Shown piece by piece: positions 21,274 through 30,797 of a stretch of DNA of 64,000 bases. The notes beneath the pieces were generated by a model that made no database searches, had not been told where the DNA came from, and saw only the letters and a program-made list of their open reading frames with translations. Positions within the stretch are counted from its first letter, which is position 1. The number at the start of each line of letters is the position of its first letter. The position numbers and the translations under genes were made by a program. Source of the DNA: Pseudovibrio ascidiaceicola (lineage in GTDB: Bacteria > Pseudomonadota > Alphaproteobacteria > Rhizobiales > Stappiaceae); contig NZ_FOSK01000011.1 of NCBI RefSeq assembly GCF_900114245.1, positions 62,001-126,000 of the forward strand, written 5' to 3'.

Positions 21274-22420
21274 CAACGGTATGCCCGTTCTGCCCAAAGA
21301 GGCCTACACCTCGCAAGAGTGGTTTGATCGAGAGCAGGCCCAAATTTTCTCCAAAACCTGGTCGCTCGCAGGCTTTCGGGAAGACATCACTGAACCGGGC
21401 CAATACATCTCCGTTCAGGCTGGCCTGAACAATATCTTCATCGTAATGGGTCGTGACCATCGCTTGCGTGCGTTTCACAACATCTGCCGCCACAGAGGCA
21501 CCCAGCTTCTGCGGGCTGAAGGCAAAACGCAAAAAGCGATCACATGCCCTTATCATGACTGGACTTATGACCTTGAAGGCAATCTGATTTCTGTCCCGGA
21601 ACAGGAAAAAGAGTTCCCAGGTATCGATCTGTCCTGCAATGGTTTGAAAAAAGCATCTGTCGATATCTGGCGCGGAATGCTCTGGGTACACCCAGATGAG
21701 AATGCTCCATCCATCATCAATTGGTTTGGAGAGGTAGAGCCATACCTTGCGCCTTATGATCCCGCTGGATTAATTGAGACGGAAGAAGGCTACTCAAAGC
21801 ACGAGATCAAGGCCAACTGGAAGATCATTGTCGAGAACTACATCGACGGATATCATCTGGCACACCTGCATTCTCATACGCTCAACATGTATGACCACTC
21901 GAAGATCGAGTGCGAGTTCATCGGCCCGCACTTCGCCTTCTGGGAGCCTCTTGCAGATTTCTATGCTGCTGAAGTGGAGAAAGTCACACCAATGCCGCTC
22001 ATTCCGGGCATCCCAAAAGATAAAATGGGGGCCTGGGTGCCAATGTTATTCCCCGGGATTGGATTGGGTGAATCTGAAAACTCATGGTCCACCTTCCATA
22101 TAACGCCAATCGCCCCGGACAGATCTATGGTTGAGATACGGACACGTGTAGCAAATGAATCTACTTGGGCCTTCACAAAAGCGGCCATGGCATCAGCCTC
22201 CTTCTGGGATAAGCATCTGGGCGCCAAATACAACGAAGATCCAAAAGTAGATCCAATGTCGTCTGGCGACTTTATGCAGGAAGATATCTATGCCTGTGAG
22301 CAACAGCAAAAGTCCCTGCAAAGCCCATACTTCGAGCACGGTCCATCCTCCAAGCACGGTGAAAAGCCCGTTCGCGATCATCAGCGTGTCGTGGCTGAAT
22401 GGGTGGAGTGCAAGCCGTGA
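21260..22420 (+). CDS. Rieske-type ring-hydroxylating / N-demethylating oxygenase, alpha subunit
   Basis: A 386-residue oxygenase component. The Rieske [2Fe-2S] site is CRHRG near residue 75 and CPYHDWTYD near 95. The mononuclear iron site is NYIDGYHLAHLHS near 195, giving Asp and two His. A trailing Asp/Glu ligand is expected in the C-terminal half. The single-subunit type with a following hybrid reductase resembles glycine-betaine, stachydrine or carnitine monooxygenases (GbcA/CntA-like), which cleave methyl or choline-like groups, more than multi-subunit aromatic dioxygenases. Substrate is not known. It overlaps the reductase gene by 4 bp. Confidence 0.85.
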   Translation: MSTHSNGMPVLPKEAYTSQEWFDREQAQIFSKTWSLAGFREDITEPGQYISVQAGLNNIFIVMGRDHRLRAFHNICRHRGTQLLRAEGKTQKAITCPYHDWTYDLEGNLISVPEQEKEFPGIDLSCNGLKKASVDIWRGMLWVHPDENAPSIINWFGEVEPYLAPYDPAGLIETEEGYSKHEIKANWKIIVENYIDGYHLAHLHSHTLNMYDHSKIECEFIGPHFAFWEPLADFYAAEVEKVTPMPLIPGIPKDKMGAWVPMLFPGIGLGESENSWSTFHITPIAPDRSMVEIRTRVANESTWAFTKAAMASASFWDKHLGAKYNEDPKVDPMSSGDFMQEDIYACEQQQKSLQSPYFEHGPSSKHGEKPVRDHQRVVAEWVECKP

Positions 22421-23475
22421 GAAATATCATTTATTCACTGAGGGTTTCAGAGGTTATCTCTGAAACAAAGCATGCGAAAACCATCAGGTTTGACGTCCCT
22501 GCAGAGCTGAAGGAGGAGTTTTTCTGGAAGCCAGGACAGCACATCACCATTGAGCTGGATGTAAATGGTGAGAAGGTACGTCGTCCCTTCACGATTTCAG
22601 CGGCCCCCAGTCGCGGAAAAGCGCTACAGATCACAGTCAAACCCAATCCAGATGGGATTGTCTCCAAGTTCCTCTGCACAAAGGTGAAGGCAGGTCAGCG
22701 GCTAGATGTGATGCCACCCTTTGGAGGTTTCACGCTTGAGCCTCAGAAAGACCAGCAAAGAACACTCTACTTCTTTGCCGGTGGAAGTGGAATCACGCCT
22801 GCTATCGCAATGATTGAAGCAGCATTGGACAAAGAGCCACGTGCGAAACTGTTCTTGCTATATGCTAACCGGACAGCTGATGACATCATCTTTAAGGAAC
22901 AACTGGAGCAATTGGAAGAGCACTTCTCATCTCGGCTGGAAGTCAGACATATTCTATCAAAACCGTCCATGTGGTCTATGTTCTCACCCTGGAAATCTGG
23001 CCGGATTACCAAAGACGTAACCGTGGAGTATTTGTCCGAATGCCGCCCGGTTGCTCAGAATACGCAATACTTTATTTGCGGTCCCGGCACCATGAACGCA
23101 GATGTGCGCAAGGCTCTTCAAAACTGCGATGTTCCGACAGATCGTATCCATGCAGAGAGTTTTGGTGGAAACCTTGAAACGCAAAAAGAAGTGTCCAGCG
23201 TACCAGCTCTGCTGAAGCTCGATTATTACGGCGAAGCCATCGAGCTGGAAGTTGCAAAGGGACAGTCGATTATGAATGCTGTCCGGGCAGCGGGCTTAGA
23301 GCCACCTTACTCCTGCCAGTCAGGAATCTGCGGAGCATGCCGGGCGCAGATCAAGAGTGGTGCGGTGAACATGCAGGCCAGAATGGCTTTGGAAGACTCT
23401 GAAGTCGCCAAGGGGGCTATTCTGACCTGCCAATCCTATGCAAAAACCGCAGAACTATCGATCAGCTTTAAGTAA
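22417..23475 (+). CDS. Hybrid FAD/[2Fe-2S] reductase partner of the Rieske oxygenase
   Basis: A reductase of about 352 residues that passes electrons from NAD(P)H to the oxygenase. An FAD-binding barrel (RRPFTISAAPS near residue 55) and an NAD-binding domain (FAGGSGITPAIAMIEAA near 118) precede a C-terminal plant-type ferredoxin domain with CQSGICGACRA near 300 and the fourth Cys in TCQSYAK. I start it at GTG 22417, which overlaps the oxygenase stop (GTGA) and has GGAG upstream; an ATG six codons earlier is possible. It ends one base before the end of a convergent lipoprotein gene. Confidence 0.85.
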   Translation: MRNIIYSLRVSEVISETKHAKTIRFDVPAELKEEFFWKPGQHITIELDVNGEKVRRPFTISAAPSRGKALQITVKPNPDGIVSKFLCTKVKAGQRLDVMPPFGGFTLEPQKDQQRTLYFFAGGSGITPAIAMIEAALDKEPRAKLFLLYANRTADDIIFKEQLEQLEEHFSSRLEVRHILSKPSMWSMFSPWKSGRITKDVTVEYLSECRPVAQNTQYFICGPGTMNADVRKALQNCDVPTDRIHAESFGGNLETQKEVSSVPALLKLDYYGEAIELEVAKGQSIMNAVRAAGLEPPYSCQSGICGACRAQIKSGAVNMQARMALEDSEVAKGAILTCQSYAKTAELSISFK

Positions 23476-23476
23476 T

Positions 23477-23860
23477 TCAAGATCCGAACAGCTTGGCGAA
23501 GAAGCCCTTTTCATACCCAAGTTGACACCGGGATGTAATGATCTGATCTAAAACTCCGTTCATGAGATAGAGGAACGCTTCGCACTCATTCTGAGTTGTG
23601 AAGCAAGCCTCTGTCGAAACGTTGTAGGGCTGGTTATCACTCAGGACGCGCCCGCCAACATTTGCCTGCCAAATATTGGCTGCGCCGTGTTCTGCAGTCG
23701 CAATGGAACAATCATACTGAGTGCCTCTTACACGCGGCATAATCGGCCCTGTACGAGGTATGAGCTGTCGTTCTAGATAATTGGTGCTTGGTGGTTGACT
23801 GCAGCTTACAAGAAAAAGAGACGCTGCTGCAAAGCAGGCGAGTGGGGCAATTGTCTTCAT
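23477..23860 (-). CDS. Exported lipoprotein with four conserved cysteines (paralog 1)
   Basis: A 127-residue protein with a lipoprotein signal (hydrophobic segment ending in LVSC, Cys near residue 20). The mature part contains GTQYDCSI, ACFTTQNECEAFLYLMNG and SRCQLGYEKGFF. The same spaced pattern occurs in the next minus-strand gene, so these are tandem paralogs. Four shared cysteines suggest two disulfides in the periplasm. I do not recognise the family and can assign no function. It ends one base from the oxygenase reductase gene, on the opposite strand. Confidence 0.75.
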   Translation of the reverse strand: MKTIAPLACFAAASLFLVSCSQPPSTNYLERQLIPRTGPIMPRVRGTQYDCSIATAEHGAANIWQANVGGRVLSDNQPYNVSTEACFTTQNECEAFLYLMNGVLDQIITSRCQLGYEKGFFAKLFGS

Positions 23861-23910
23861 TTACTCAACGCTTTCGGGCCTTATCGGCCTCTTCTGTCAA
23901 AAGTGTACTT

Positions 23911-24276
23911 TTAAAACCAGCCAAAAAGACCTTTGTAATATCCGTGCTGGCAGCTGGCACTGCGCGTAAGTTCCAAATACCCACGCATGAAATTCAGATA
24001 AGCCTGACACTTCTTCATTGTACGGAAGCAGGCAACGCTGGAGATATTGCGGCTGGGATCGCTGAAATATCCGGTCACAAACGCCTGATAAACATTCTCC
24101 GCCCCATCCTCTTTCACTCTGATCCGACAATCATACTGCGACCCATAAATGCGCGGCGCCGACCGTAAGTCATTCGGGATCAGATGATTAAACGGATAAA
24201 GCTTATTGTTGACCTGAGCGGCTGTGGGCGCAGGCAGCATGATGGTAAGAAGCAAGATAACCAGAATGGCACGCAC
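23911..24276 (-). CDS. Secreted protein with four conserved cysteines (paralog 2)
   Basis: A 121-residue protein with a cleavable Sec signal (hydrophobic residues 3-14, likely cut after APTAA). The mature part shares GSQYDCRI, ACFRTMKKCQAYLNFMRG and SCQHGYYKGLF with its neighbour, aligning all four cysteines. It lacks a lipobox, so this copy should be free in the periplasm while paralog 1 is lipid-anchored. The two genes are 50 bp apart on one strand and are probably one operon, this one first. Function unknown. Confidence 0.75.
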   Translation of the reverse strand: MRAILVILLLTIMLPAPTAAQVNNKLYPFNHLIPNDLRSAPRIYGSQYDCRIRVKEDGAENVYQAFVTGYFSDPSRNISSVACFRTMKKCQAYLNFMRGYLELTRSASCQHGYYKGLFGWF

Positions 24277-24442
24277 AGGATGTTCCAGACTTTTTTGTTG
24301 TTTATGTCTTTAACATTGAGCGCCAAGAGGAGTTAAAGCTCCTCATTCGACCAAATAATCTTAGTCCTATGTTGGTTCCAGTATTCTTAACGGAGTTTTT
24401 GAACTGAGAATAAGGTTAAGGTAAACTTGCAGCTATATTACA

Positions 24443-24540
24443 GCGTATCGCCGAAAAGTGTGAACCGGTTTTCGGATAAAGATACGCAAAAACAAAGGCT
24501 AAAGCAGTTCAGGTGTTTCAACCTAAATGCGAACTGCTTT
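24443..24540. repeat. Mosaic palindromic repeat, copy 1 (RIME-like)
   Basis: Module A (24443-24487) is an imperfect palindrome from GCGTATCGCCGAAAAGTG to CGGATAAAGATACGC, with ACCGGTT at its centre. Module B is AAAGCAGTTC (24501-24510) with its exact complement GAACTGCTTT (24531-24540). Module A recurs at 45681 and 47592. The core (CCGAAAAGTG...CGGTTTTCGG) resembles intergenic mosaic elements known from rhizobia. Confidence 0.8.
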
Positions 24541-24546
24541 AAATAG

Positions 24547-24575
24547 AAAAGGCGCCCGTTTGAGGCGCCTTTTTG
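24547..24575. terminator. Bidirectional Rho-independent terminator
   Basis: GGCGCC repeats flanked by A and T runs form AAAGGCGCC-CGTTTGA-GGCGCCTTT, followed by T tracts in both directions. It ends ptrB on the minus strand. Confidence 0.8.
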
Positions 24576-24596
24576 AAATTGCTCTTTGAAGGCTGG

Positions 24597-26690
24597 TTAG
24601 GCCTTGCCAGTCTGTTTCAAAGCAAAGGCATAGACCAACGCGACCTCTTTTAGGCGGTCAAAGCGGCCTGATGCGCCGCCGTGTCCAGCATCCATGTTGG
24701 TGCGCAACATCACCAGACTATCGTTACTCTTCTTCTCACGCAGTGTCGCAACCCATTTAGCTGGTTCCCAATAGGTAACGCGCGGATCTGTCAGGCCGCC
24801 AAGTGCGAAGATCGCCGGATAGTCTTTCGCTTCCACGTTATCGATAGGAGAATAGGAGGCGATATACCCATATGCGCTCTTATCACGGATCGGATCACCC
24901 CATTCTGGCCATTCAATCGGGGTGAGCGGTAAGGTATCGTCCAGCATCGTGGTAAGTACGTCCACGAATGGAACTTCGGCGATCATTGCAGCAAAAGCCT
25001 CTGGTGCCATGTTTGCGCATGCGCCCATCAACATGCCACCAGCTGAGCCTCCATGGGCTACGATCCTGTCATGAGCGGTGAAGCCTTCGCTGGCCAGGAA
25101 CTTTGAGGCTGCGATGAAGTCATAAAAGGTGTTCTTCTTGAACTCACGACGCCCGTTCTTGTACCAGGCATAGCCTTTGTCTTTGCCGCCACGAATGTGC
25201 GCAATCGCATAGACAAAACCACGATCAACCAGTGACAAGGCATTGGTGGAGAAGCTTGCAGGAATTGAAATGCCGTAGGACCCATAACCGTAGAGCAGGC
25301 ATGGGGCGCTACCATCAAGAACTGTTGAGCGTTTGTAGAGTAAGGAAACCGGAACCAGAGTGCCATCATGGGAAGGAGCCATCAAACGGCGCGTAATATA
25401 TTCTGATGCATCGTGACCAGATGGCACTTCCTGTCGCTTGCGGAGCACTCTATCACGCGTAGCAAGGTCATAATCGTAAACCTCGCTTGGTGTTGTCATG
25501 GAAGAATACGTGAACCGGATAGTTGTGGTGTTGTACTCAAACCCTGCAGCGATACCGAGGCTATAGGCTTCTTCATCAAACTCAATGCTATGTGAAATGC
25601 CATCAATGAAACGATGGACGACAATGCGCGGTAAGCCATCAACCCGCTCAAGCCACACCATGTAATCTTTGTAAACATCGTGCGATAGGATCAGGCGACC
25701 AGGTTTGTGGGCAATCAGATCAACCCAGTGAGACTTTCCCGGAAGGGCAAGTTGAGCGACAAGTGGCACGCTGATAATTTTGAAATCTTCAGCTTCACCA
25801 GCGTTGGTCAGGATCAGCAGACGATCACCATTGTCTTCAACGGAATATTCCACGCCAGTCTCGCGTTTGGCAACCAATGTAGGAGCCGCCAAAGGTTCAT
25901 CTGCTGAGATGAGCCAGACCTCGGTGGTTTCATGGTCGCCAGAACCAACACAAATGAAGCGTCCGGACTGTGTTCTGCCAAGCCCCACGAAGAAGCTTGT
26001 GTCCTGTTCTTCATATACAAGAACATCTTCAGACGGAGCTGTACCAAGCTTGTGGCGGAAGAGCTTGGAAGGACGATGGTTTGCGTCTACCTGAACATAA
26101 AACAGATACTGACCATCCGTAGACCAAACGCCACCAGCACCCGTGTCTGGAATGGTGTCCTCCAGATCCTGTCCTGTTGTCGTGTCACGCACTTTCAAAG
26201 TGTAGTATTCGGACCCTTTGTCATCGTAGGCCCAAGCCAGATACCTATGGTCATCGCTGTGAGATGCGCCGCCAAATTTGAAATAGGATTTGCCGTCAGC
26301 TTCAAGGTCGCCATCAACAAGAGTTACGGGGTCACTACCGTCCCGCTTGCTGCGTACAAATTTGGGATGTTGGCCACCTTCAACAAACTTGGTGGCATAG
26401 GCGTATTCTCCATCAGGAGCAGGGACCGAACTGTCATCTTCTTTGATGCGGCCCTTAAGCTCTGCAAAGAGTGCCTTCTGCAGCTCTTTGGTGCCTTCCA
26501 TCTCGTTTTCGGTATAAGCATTTTCTGCTTCAAGATAGGTGCGGATCTCAGCATCAAGCAGAGTGGGATCTCGCATAACCTCCTGCCAATTGTCTGCGCG
26601 CAGCCAGGCATAAGGCTCGTTGCGAGTAAAACCATGATGGCTGGTTTCATGAGTGCGCATCTGGGCGCGAGGTGGAGCTGACTTTTTCAT
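24597..26690 (-). CDS. ptrB: Oligopeptidase B (S9A serine peptidase)
   Basis: A peptidase of about 697 residues that cuts small peptides after basic residues. The N-terminal region opens with EPYAWLRADNWQEVM and is followed by a seven-bladed propeller. The catalytic domain holds the serine in HGGSAGGMLMG, an Asp region (GGLTDPRVTYWEPAKW) and the histidine in DAGHGGASGRF. An in-frame start 19 codons further up (26747) lies inside a 14-bp hairpin and adds residues atypical of the family, so I use the ATG at 26690. No signal peptide is visible, so it is probably cytoplasmic. Confidence 0.9.
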   Translation of the reverse strand: MKKSAPPRAQMRTHETSHHGFTRNEPYAWLRADNWQEVMRDPTLLDAEIRTYLEAENAYTENEMEGTKELQKALFAELKGRIKEDDSSVPAPDGEYAYATKFVEGGQHPKFVRSKRDGSDPVTLVDGDLEADGKSYFKFGGASHSDDHRYLAWAYDDKGSEYYTLKVRDTTTGQDLEDTIPDTGAGGVWSTDGQYLFYVQVDANHRPSKLFRHKLGTAPSEDVLVYEEQDTSFFVGLGRTQSGRFICVGSGDHETTEVWLISADEPLAAPTLVAKRETGVEYSVEDNGDRLLILTNAGEAEDFKIISVPLVAQLALPGKSHWVDLIAHKPGRLILSHDVYKDYMVWLERVDGLPRIVVHRFIDGISHSIEFDEEAYSLGIAAGFEYNTTTIRFTYSSMTTPSEVYDYDLATRDRVLRKRQEVPSGHDASEYITRRLMAPSHDGTLVPVSLLYKRSTVLDGSAPCLLYGYGSYGISIPASFSTNALSLVDRGFVYAIAHIRGGKDKGYAWYKNGRREFKKNTFYDFIAASKFLASEGFTAHDRIVAHGGSAGGMLMGACANMAPEAFAAMIAEVPFVDVLTTMLDDTLPLTPIEWPEWGDPIRDKSAYGYIASYSPIDNVEAKDYPAIFALGGLTDPRVTYWEPAKWVATLREKKSNDSLVMLRTNMDAGHGGASGRFDRLKEVALVYAFALKQTGKA

Positions 26691-26746
26691 TATACCTGAC
26701 TGAGTTTGCGCTGATAACTTTGAGATCTGATTTCTGTTGTTCAGCA

Positions 26747-26787
26747 TTTTAATCGGGAACGGCCATAAAGCCAGTTCCCGATTAAAA
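26747..26787. promoter_or_regulatory. 14-bp perfect inverted repeat upstream of ptrB
   Basis: TTTTAATCGGGAAC (26747... 26760) is perfectly repeated in inverse at 26774-26787 around a 13-base spacer. Ts precede and As follow the stem on both strands, the reverse of a normal terminator, so an operator or mRNA leader structure is as likely as termination of msrB. It begins 57 bases before the chosen ptrB start. Confidence 0.5.
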
Positions 26788-26985
26788 CTTATCCCTGAGA
26801 AGATATGCGCTCTATCGAAGGTATAAATTTGAAGTCAAAGCTTTTTACACCGATAATTTTTATGCTCATATGTCTTTCGAAGAGAGCAGATAATATTATT
26901 TCAATGTAGTTGGAGTTGTTCTTCCACAGCTTCAAAACGTCGCTCTTTCGCCTCGCGATAACACCTATCTTGGCTTTGATCAAAA

Positions 26986-27393
26986 CTACGTGTCAGGTGT
27001 GAAGGTCATCGAAGTACCATTCATGCAGTAGCGAAGTCCTGTTGGTGGTGGGCCGTCAGGGAAAACGTGTCCGAGATGTCCTCCACAACTTGCGCAGCAA
27101 ATCTCCGTACGCACCATGCCAAGAGTAGCGTCTTTATGTTCCGTCACCGCATCAGGTGAGACCGCTTCAAAGAAACTTGGCCAACCGCAACCTGCATCAA
27201 ATTTTGTATCTGATTTGAATAGCTTAGAGCCACACGCAGTGCAGCTGTAGGTGCCAGTTTCAAAGGTGTTCCAGTAGGGGCCAGTAAAGGCGCGTTCGGT
27301 ACCTTTTTCCCTAAGGATACGATATTGCTCTGGGGTCAGTTGTTCCCGCCATTCCGACTCGGTCATGTCCTTAGGTGATTTTTTGTTAAACAT
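26986..27393 (-). CDS. msrB: Peptide-methionine (R)-S-oxide reductase
   Basis: A 135-residue MsrB that repairs R-form methionine sulfoxide in proteins. Two zinc CxxC pairs are seen (CTACG near residue 50 and [12 protein letters not shown] near 100), as are the conserved GCGWPSF and the catalytic cysteine in RYCMNGTSM near 126. No signal peptide is present, so it is cytoplasmic. It lies upstream of ptrB on the same strand but about 300 bp away, and diverges from the Mrp operon. Confidence 0.95.
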   Translation of the reverse strand: MFNKKSPKDMTESEWREQLTPEQYRILREKGTERAFTGPYWNTFETGTYSCTACGSKLFKSDTKFDAGCGWPSFFEAVSPDAVTEHKDATLGMVRTEICCASCGGHLGHVFPDGPPPTGLRYCMNGTSMTFTPDT

Positions 27394-27651
27394 GATAGAA
27401 ATCCTTATTCAACGGGCTCAATGGTAGGGCCATGTTAAGTTTACCAAGACATAAACAAACAGCCAATGTCTAAAAGGCAAGTTACAATTAGGTGAGGTTA
27501 GAGTTTATTGAAACCTGACAAAACTAGAATGTGATGAACTTGCCCTGCTTGGGTGGGCAGATTATGTCTTTGGAGTGGTCGGGGGAGCGTGTTTGGCAAA
27601 TTCGACTCGGTCTTATAGGTTAACCACACTAATAAATTTACGGAGTGCTAC

Positions 27652-30000
27652 ATGCCTTTATTCGGTGTCGAGGCAACGTTCTGGGCGTTATTAGGCCCGT
27701 TTGTTGCCGCTGCGCTTAGTCCCTTTCTGGCAAAGACTCTGAAACACAATGCTGCATGGCTTCTCGCTGTTATTCCTGCATTGGCGTTCTTACAGTTTCT
27801 CTCCTTTGTGCCAGGAATTGCCGAGGGGCAAACATTCAAGGCGAGCTTGGAGTGGGTTCCCACCTTCAACGTAAATTTCTCGATTTATCTGGATGGCCTG
27901 TCTGTCTTATTTGCGCTTTTGATTTCGGGAATTGGTACACTCATTACGCTCTATGCAGGTGGATACCTGAAAGGCCATGAGAACCTTGGACAGTTTCTGT
28001 CCTACCTGTTCCTGTTCATGGGAGCCATGCTGGGCGTTGTTGTTGCTGACAACGTCATCACGCTCTTCGTTTATTGGGAGTTGACGTCCATCACGTCCTT
28101 CCTATTGATCGGGTTCGACCACCTGCGCCGCGCCTCGCGCCGCTCTGCTGTGCAGGCGCTTGTTGTGACTGGCGGCGGTGGTCTGGCGCTGATGGCTGGT
28201 CTGATCTTAGCTGGATACCAAGGCGGCAGTTTCGAGTTGAGTGAACTGCTCAATTCTGGCGACGTTTTACGCGAAAGCCCGTATTACACCGCGATATTCA
28301 TTTTGGTCGTTCTTGGCGCCTTCACAAAATCTGCTCAGTTCCCATTCCATTTCTGGCTTCCAAACGCAATGGAAGCACCGACACCGGTTTCTGCGTACTT
28401 GCACTCTGCGACTATGGTGAAAGCTGGTGTTTACCTGCTCATGCGTATGCATCCGGTTCTGGGAGATACTGAACTTTGGATGACTGTGCTTCCGATCTTT
28501 GGTGGCATCACGCTGCTTGTCGGCACCATCCTTGGCATTCGGCAGACGGACCTCAAACTCGTTCTGGCGTACACAACAGTTGCATCTCTTGGGCTGCTTG
28601 TGATGCTGACGGGCACATCAGATCCAGTCGCTATTCAAGGCGCCGTTATATACCTGTTCGCGCACTCTCTCTTTAAGGGCTCTTTGTTTATGGTGGTCGG
28701 AACCGTCGACCATGAATCAGGCACACGCGATCTGAACAGGGTAGGGGGCTTGTTCTCTCTCATGCCGATCACCGGAACGGCTGCAGTTCTCTCAGCTCTA
28801 TCAATGGCGGGTTTACCACCCCTTGTCGGCTTTGTTGCAAAAGAAGTTCTTTATGACGGAACATGGCACACAGTGAATGGCGAACTTTGGACTGGCTTTG
28901 CCGTGTTGGGCAACGCCATGATGTTTGCTTTGGCTGCAACCGTTGCCATCAAACCGTTCTTCGGTGCCAAGGTGAAAACACCAAAAGTTGCTCATGAAGG
29001 AACAGTCCTACTCATTGCAGGGTCAATCACTCTCGCGGTTCTGGGTTTGGCTGCAGGCGCATTCATTGCATCAGTTGGTCATCAGCTCTTGTCACCAATG
29101 ACCTCTGCAATCCTCGGCGTACCGTTTGATGAAGAGTTACATCTGTTCCCGACATACCTGTCACCTGCGCTTTATCTATCTTTGGCGACAATTGCCCTTG
29201 GTATTATCATCTTCATGTACATGGATAAGCTTCGTGTGATTGTTGCCGATGCTCTGCGTGCCATTGGGTGGGGACCGGATAAAGGTTTCGACCAGGTCCT
29301 GGAAATCATCATTCGCTTTGCCACCACACTGACCCAAACTGTTCAAACTGGCAGTATGGTCACTTACATGCGTGCCACGTTCACTGTCATTGCATTCATA
29401 CTATTTGTGCCAATGATCCTCACTGGTAATTGGCCGAAGCTGCAAGGTATAGGTAGCTTCTACGCCTATGAGTGGTTTATCGCGGCCATTGCCGTGATTG
29501 GCGTTTATGCTGTGCTGACAGCACGCTATCGAGTAACTGCGATTGTCCTGCTTGGTATTCAAGGTTTTGCAGTGGCATTGATCTACCTGCTCTTTGGTGC
29601 TCCGGACCTGGCTTTCACGCAGTTTATGGTCGAAACCCTTTCCGTTGTGATCCTCGCATTGGTAATGACCCGCCTGAATCTGAAGCCAACCGATGCCCGG
29701 TCGTCACGTGGCAAGGCTTTCGACATCAGTCTGTCAGTGCTTTGCGGTGCTGGTATCAGCATGTTGCTCATGTCTATTGTCCAGCTGCCGTTTGACCCAA
29801 CGCTTTCTGAGTTCTTCACGCAGTACAGTAGGACGATCGCGCATGGCCGGAACATCGTGAACGTTATTCTCGTTGATTTCCGTGGCTTTGATACCATCGG
29901 AGAGATCTCTGTTGTGATGGTAACCGGTCTGGCGGTCCTTGCACTTATCCGAGTGCGACCTAAATCAAACGGAAACTCGAACTCGGAGAAAAATCGCTAA
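27652..30000 (+). CDS. mrpA: Na+/H+ antiporter subunit A (Mrp complex)
   Basis: A 782-residue polytopic protein, the largest subunit of the seven-protein Mrp/Mnh antiporter and homologous to complex I NuoL. Landmarks are the [17 protein letters not shown] region near residue 142, the proton-pathway Lys region [20 protein letters not shown] near 224, and the C-terminal DUF4040-like extension ([15 protein letters not shown] near 650). It conducts ions in the inner membrane, exporting Na+ (or K+) against H+ uptake for salt and alkaline tolerance. GGAG precedes the ATG. Its TAA overlaps the next ATG (TAATG). Confidence 0.95.
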   Translation: MPLFGVEATFWALLGPFVAAALSPFLAKTLKHNAAWLLAVIPALAFLQFLSFVPGIAEGQTFKASLEWVPTFNVNFSIYLDGLSVLFALLISGIGTLITLYAGGYLKGHENLGQFLSYLFLFMGAMLGVVVADNVITLFVYWELTSITSFLLIGFDHLRRASRRSAVQALVVTGGGGLALMAGLILAGYQGGSFELSELLNSGDVLRESPYYTAIFILVVLGAFTKSAQFPFHFWLPNAMEAPTPVSAYLHSATMVKAGVYLLMRMHPVLGDTELWMTVLPIFGGITLLVGTILGIRQTDLKLVLAYTTVASLGLLVMLTGTSDPVAIQGAVIYLFAHSLFKGSLFMVVGTVDHESGTRDLNRVGGLFSLMPITGTAAVLSALSMAGLPPLVGFVAKEVLYDGTWHTVNGELWTGFAVLGNAMMFALAATVAIKPFFGAKVKTPKVAHEGTVLLIAGSITLAVLGLAAGAFIASVGHQLLSPMTSAILGVPFDEELHLFPTYLSPALYLSLATIALGIIIFMYMDKLRVIVADALRAIGWGPDKGFDQVLEIIIRFATTLTQTVQTGSMVTYMRATFTVIAFILFVPMILTGNWPKLQGIGSFYAYEWFIAAIAVIGVYAVLTARYRVTAIVLLGIQGFAVALIYLLFGAPDLAFTQFMVETLSVVILALVMTRLNLKPTDARSSRGKAFDISLSVLCGAGISMLLMSIVQLPFDPTLSEFFTQYSRTIAHGRNIVNVILVDFRGFDTIGEISVVMVTGLAVLALIRVRPKSNGNSNSEKNR

Positions 30001-30416
30001 TGAATACCCTTATATTCAGAACGGTCGCTCCGTATCTCTCTGCTCTGATGATGCTCTTTTCCGTCTTCGTTTTGCTCCGTGGGCATAATGAACCAGGTGG
30101 AGGCTTCATCGGTGGACTTATTGCTGTCTCCGCCTTTGCAATTTATGGCATTGCTTGCGGTGTCTCAGCAGTTCGCCGGGCAATGAAATTTCATCCTATG
30201 TCCATTGCTGCATCAGGCTTGCTCCTGGCGGTGGTATCTGTGTTGCCAAGCTTGTTTTTGGGTCAGCCGGCAATGACAAGCCAGTGGCTTGCTCTCCCGT
30301 TCTTGGGCACTGTAATTGATCTATCAACACCGCTGTTTTTCGACATCGGAGTGTATCTGGTGGTGGTAGGGGCGATTTCGTCGATCGCTCTTTCTCTGGA
30401 AGAAAGGGCAGACTAA
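30000..30416 (+). CDS. mrpB: Na+/H+ antiporter subunit B (Mrp complex)
   Basis: A 138-residue membrane protein with four helices matching MnhB/MrpB. The conserved block [16 protein letters not shown] near residue 26 is diagnostic. The start overlaps the mrpA stop and the stop overlaps the mrpC start, so the subunits are translated in coupled fashion. Confidence 0.94.
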   Translation: MNTLIFRTVAPYLSALMMLFSVFVLLRGHNEPGGGFIGGLIAVSAFAIYGIACGVSAVRRAMKFHPMSIAASGLLLAVVSVLPSLFLGQPAMTSQWLALPFLGTVIDLSTPLFFDIGVYLVVVGAISSIALSLEERAD

Positions 30417-30793
30417 TGGAAACGCTTTTCTCTGTTCTGGTCGGGATCCTTTTTGCTGGTTCCATTTATCTGCTACTATCTCGCAAACTCGTGCGGATCC
30501 TGCTGGGCATTGCCATTCTTGGGAATGCCGTGAACCTCTTGATCTTCACAGCAGGACGTCTCACACGTGATGTCCCGCCAATCATTCCGCTTAAAAGCTA
30601 TCTCCCGGTAGAAGCAACAGCGAACCCTCTGCCTCAGGCATTGGTGCTGACCGCAATTGTGATCTCGTTCTCCTTCCTGGCATTCTTCCTGGTTCTTGGC
30701 TACCGGGCCTATCAGGAACTGGGAACGGATGACTTGCTTGATATGCGCGTCGCAGAACCTAAAGAACATTCTGAACCGCCGCTGGGGTACTAA
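30416..30793 (+). CDS. mrpC: Na+/H+ antiporter subunit C (Mrp complex)
   Basis: A 125-residue membrane protein homologous to NuoK, with three helices. LLGIAILGNAVNLLIF near residue 28 and PLPQALVLTAIVISFS near 72 are typical. It overlaps mrpB by one base and is 4 bp from mrpD. Confidence 0.94.
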   Translation: METLFSVLVGILFAGSIYLLLSRKLVRILLGIAILGNAVNLLIFTAGRLTRDVPPIIPLKSYLPVEATANPLPQALVLTAIVISFSFLAFFLVLGYRAYQELGTDDLLDMRVAEPKEHSEPPLGY

Positions 30794-30797
30794 GTAG

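Larger units (their letters stand above)
24277..24596. other. Intergenic region holding a repeat element and a terminator
   Basis: This 320-bp stretch between two minus-strand genes has no ORF. It contains a mosaic palindromic repeat (24443-24540) and a bidirectional terminator (24547-24575). The remaining AT-rich part next to the paralog pair presumably holds its promoter. Confidence 0.6.

Noticed and set aside
26789-26983. 64-codon minus-strand frame between ptrB and msrB
   Set aside because: TTG start without a ribosome site and AT-rich composition; no family resemblance.
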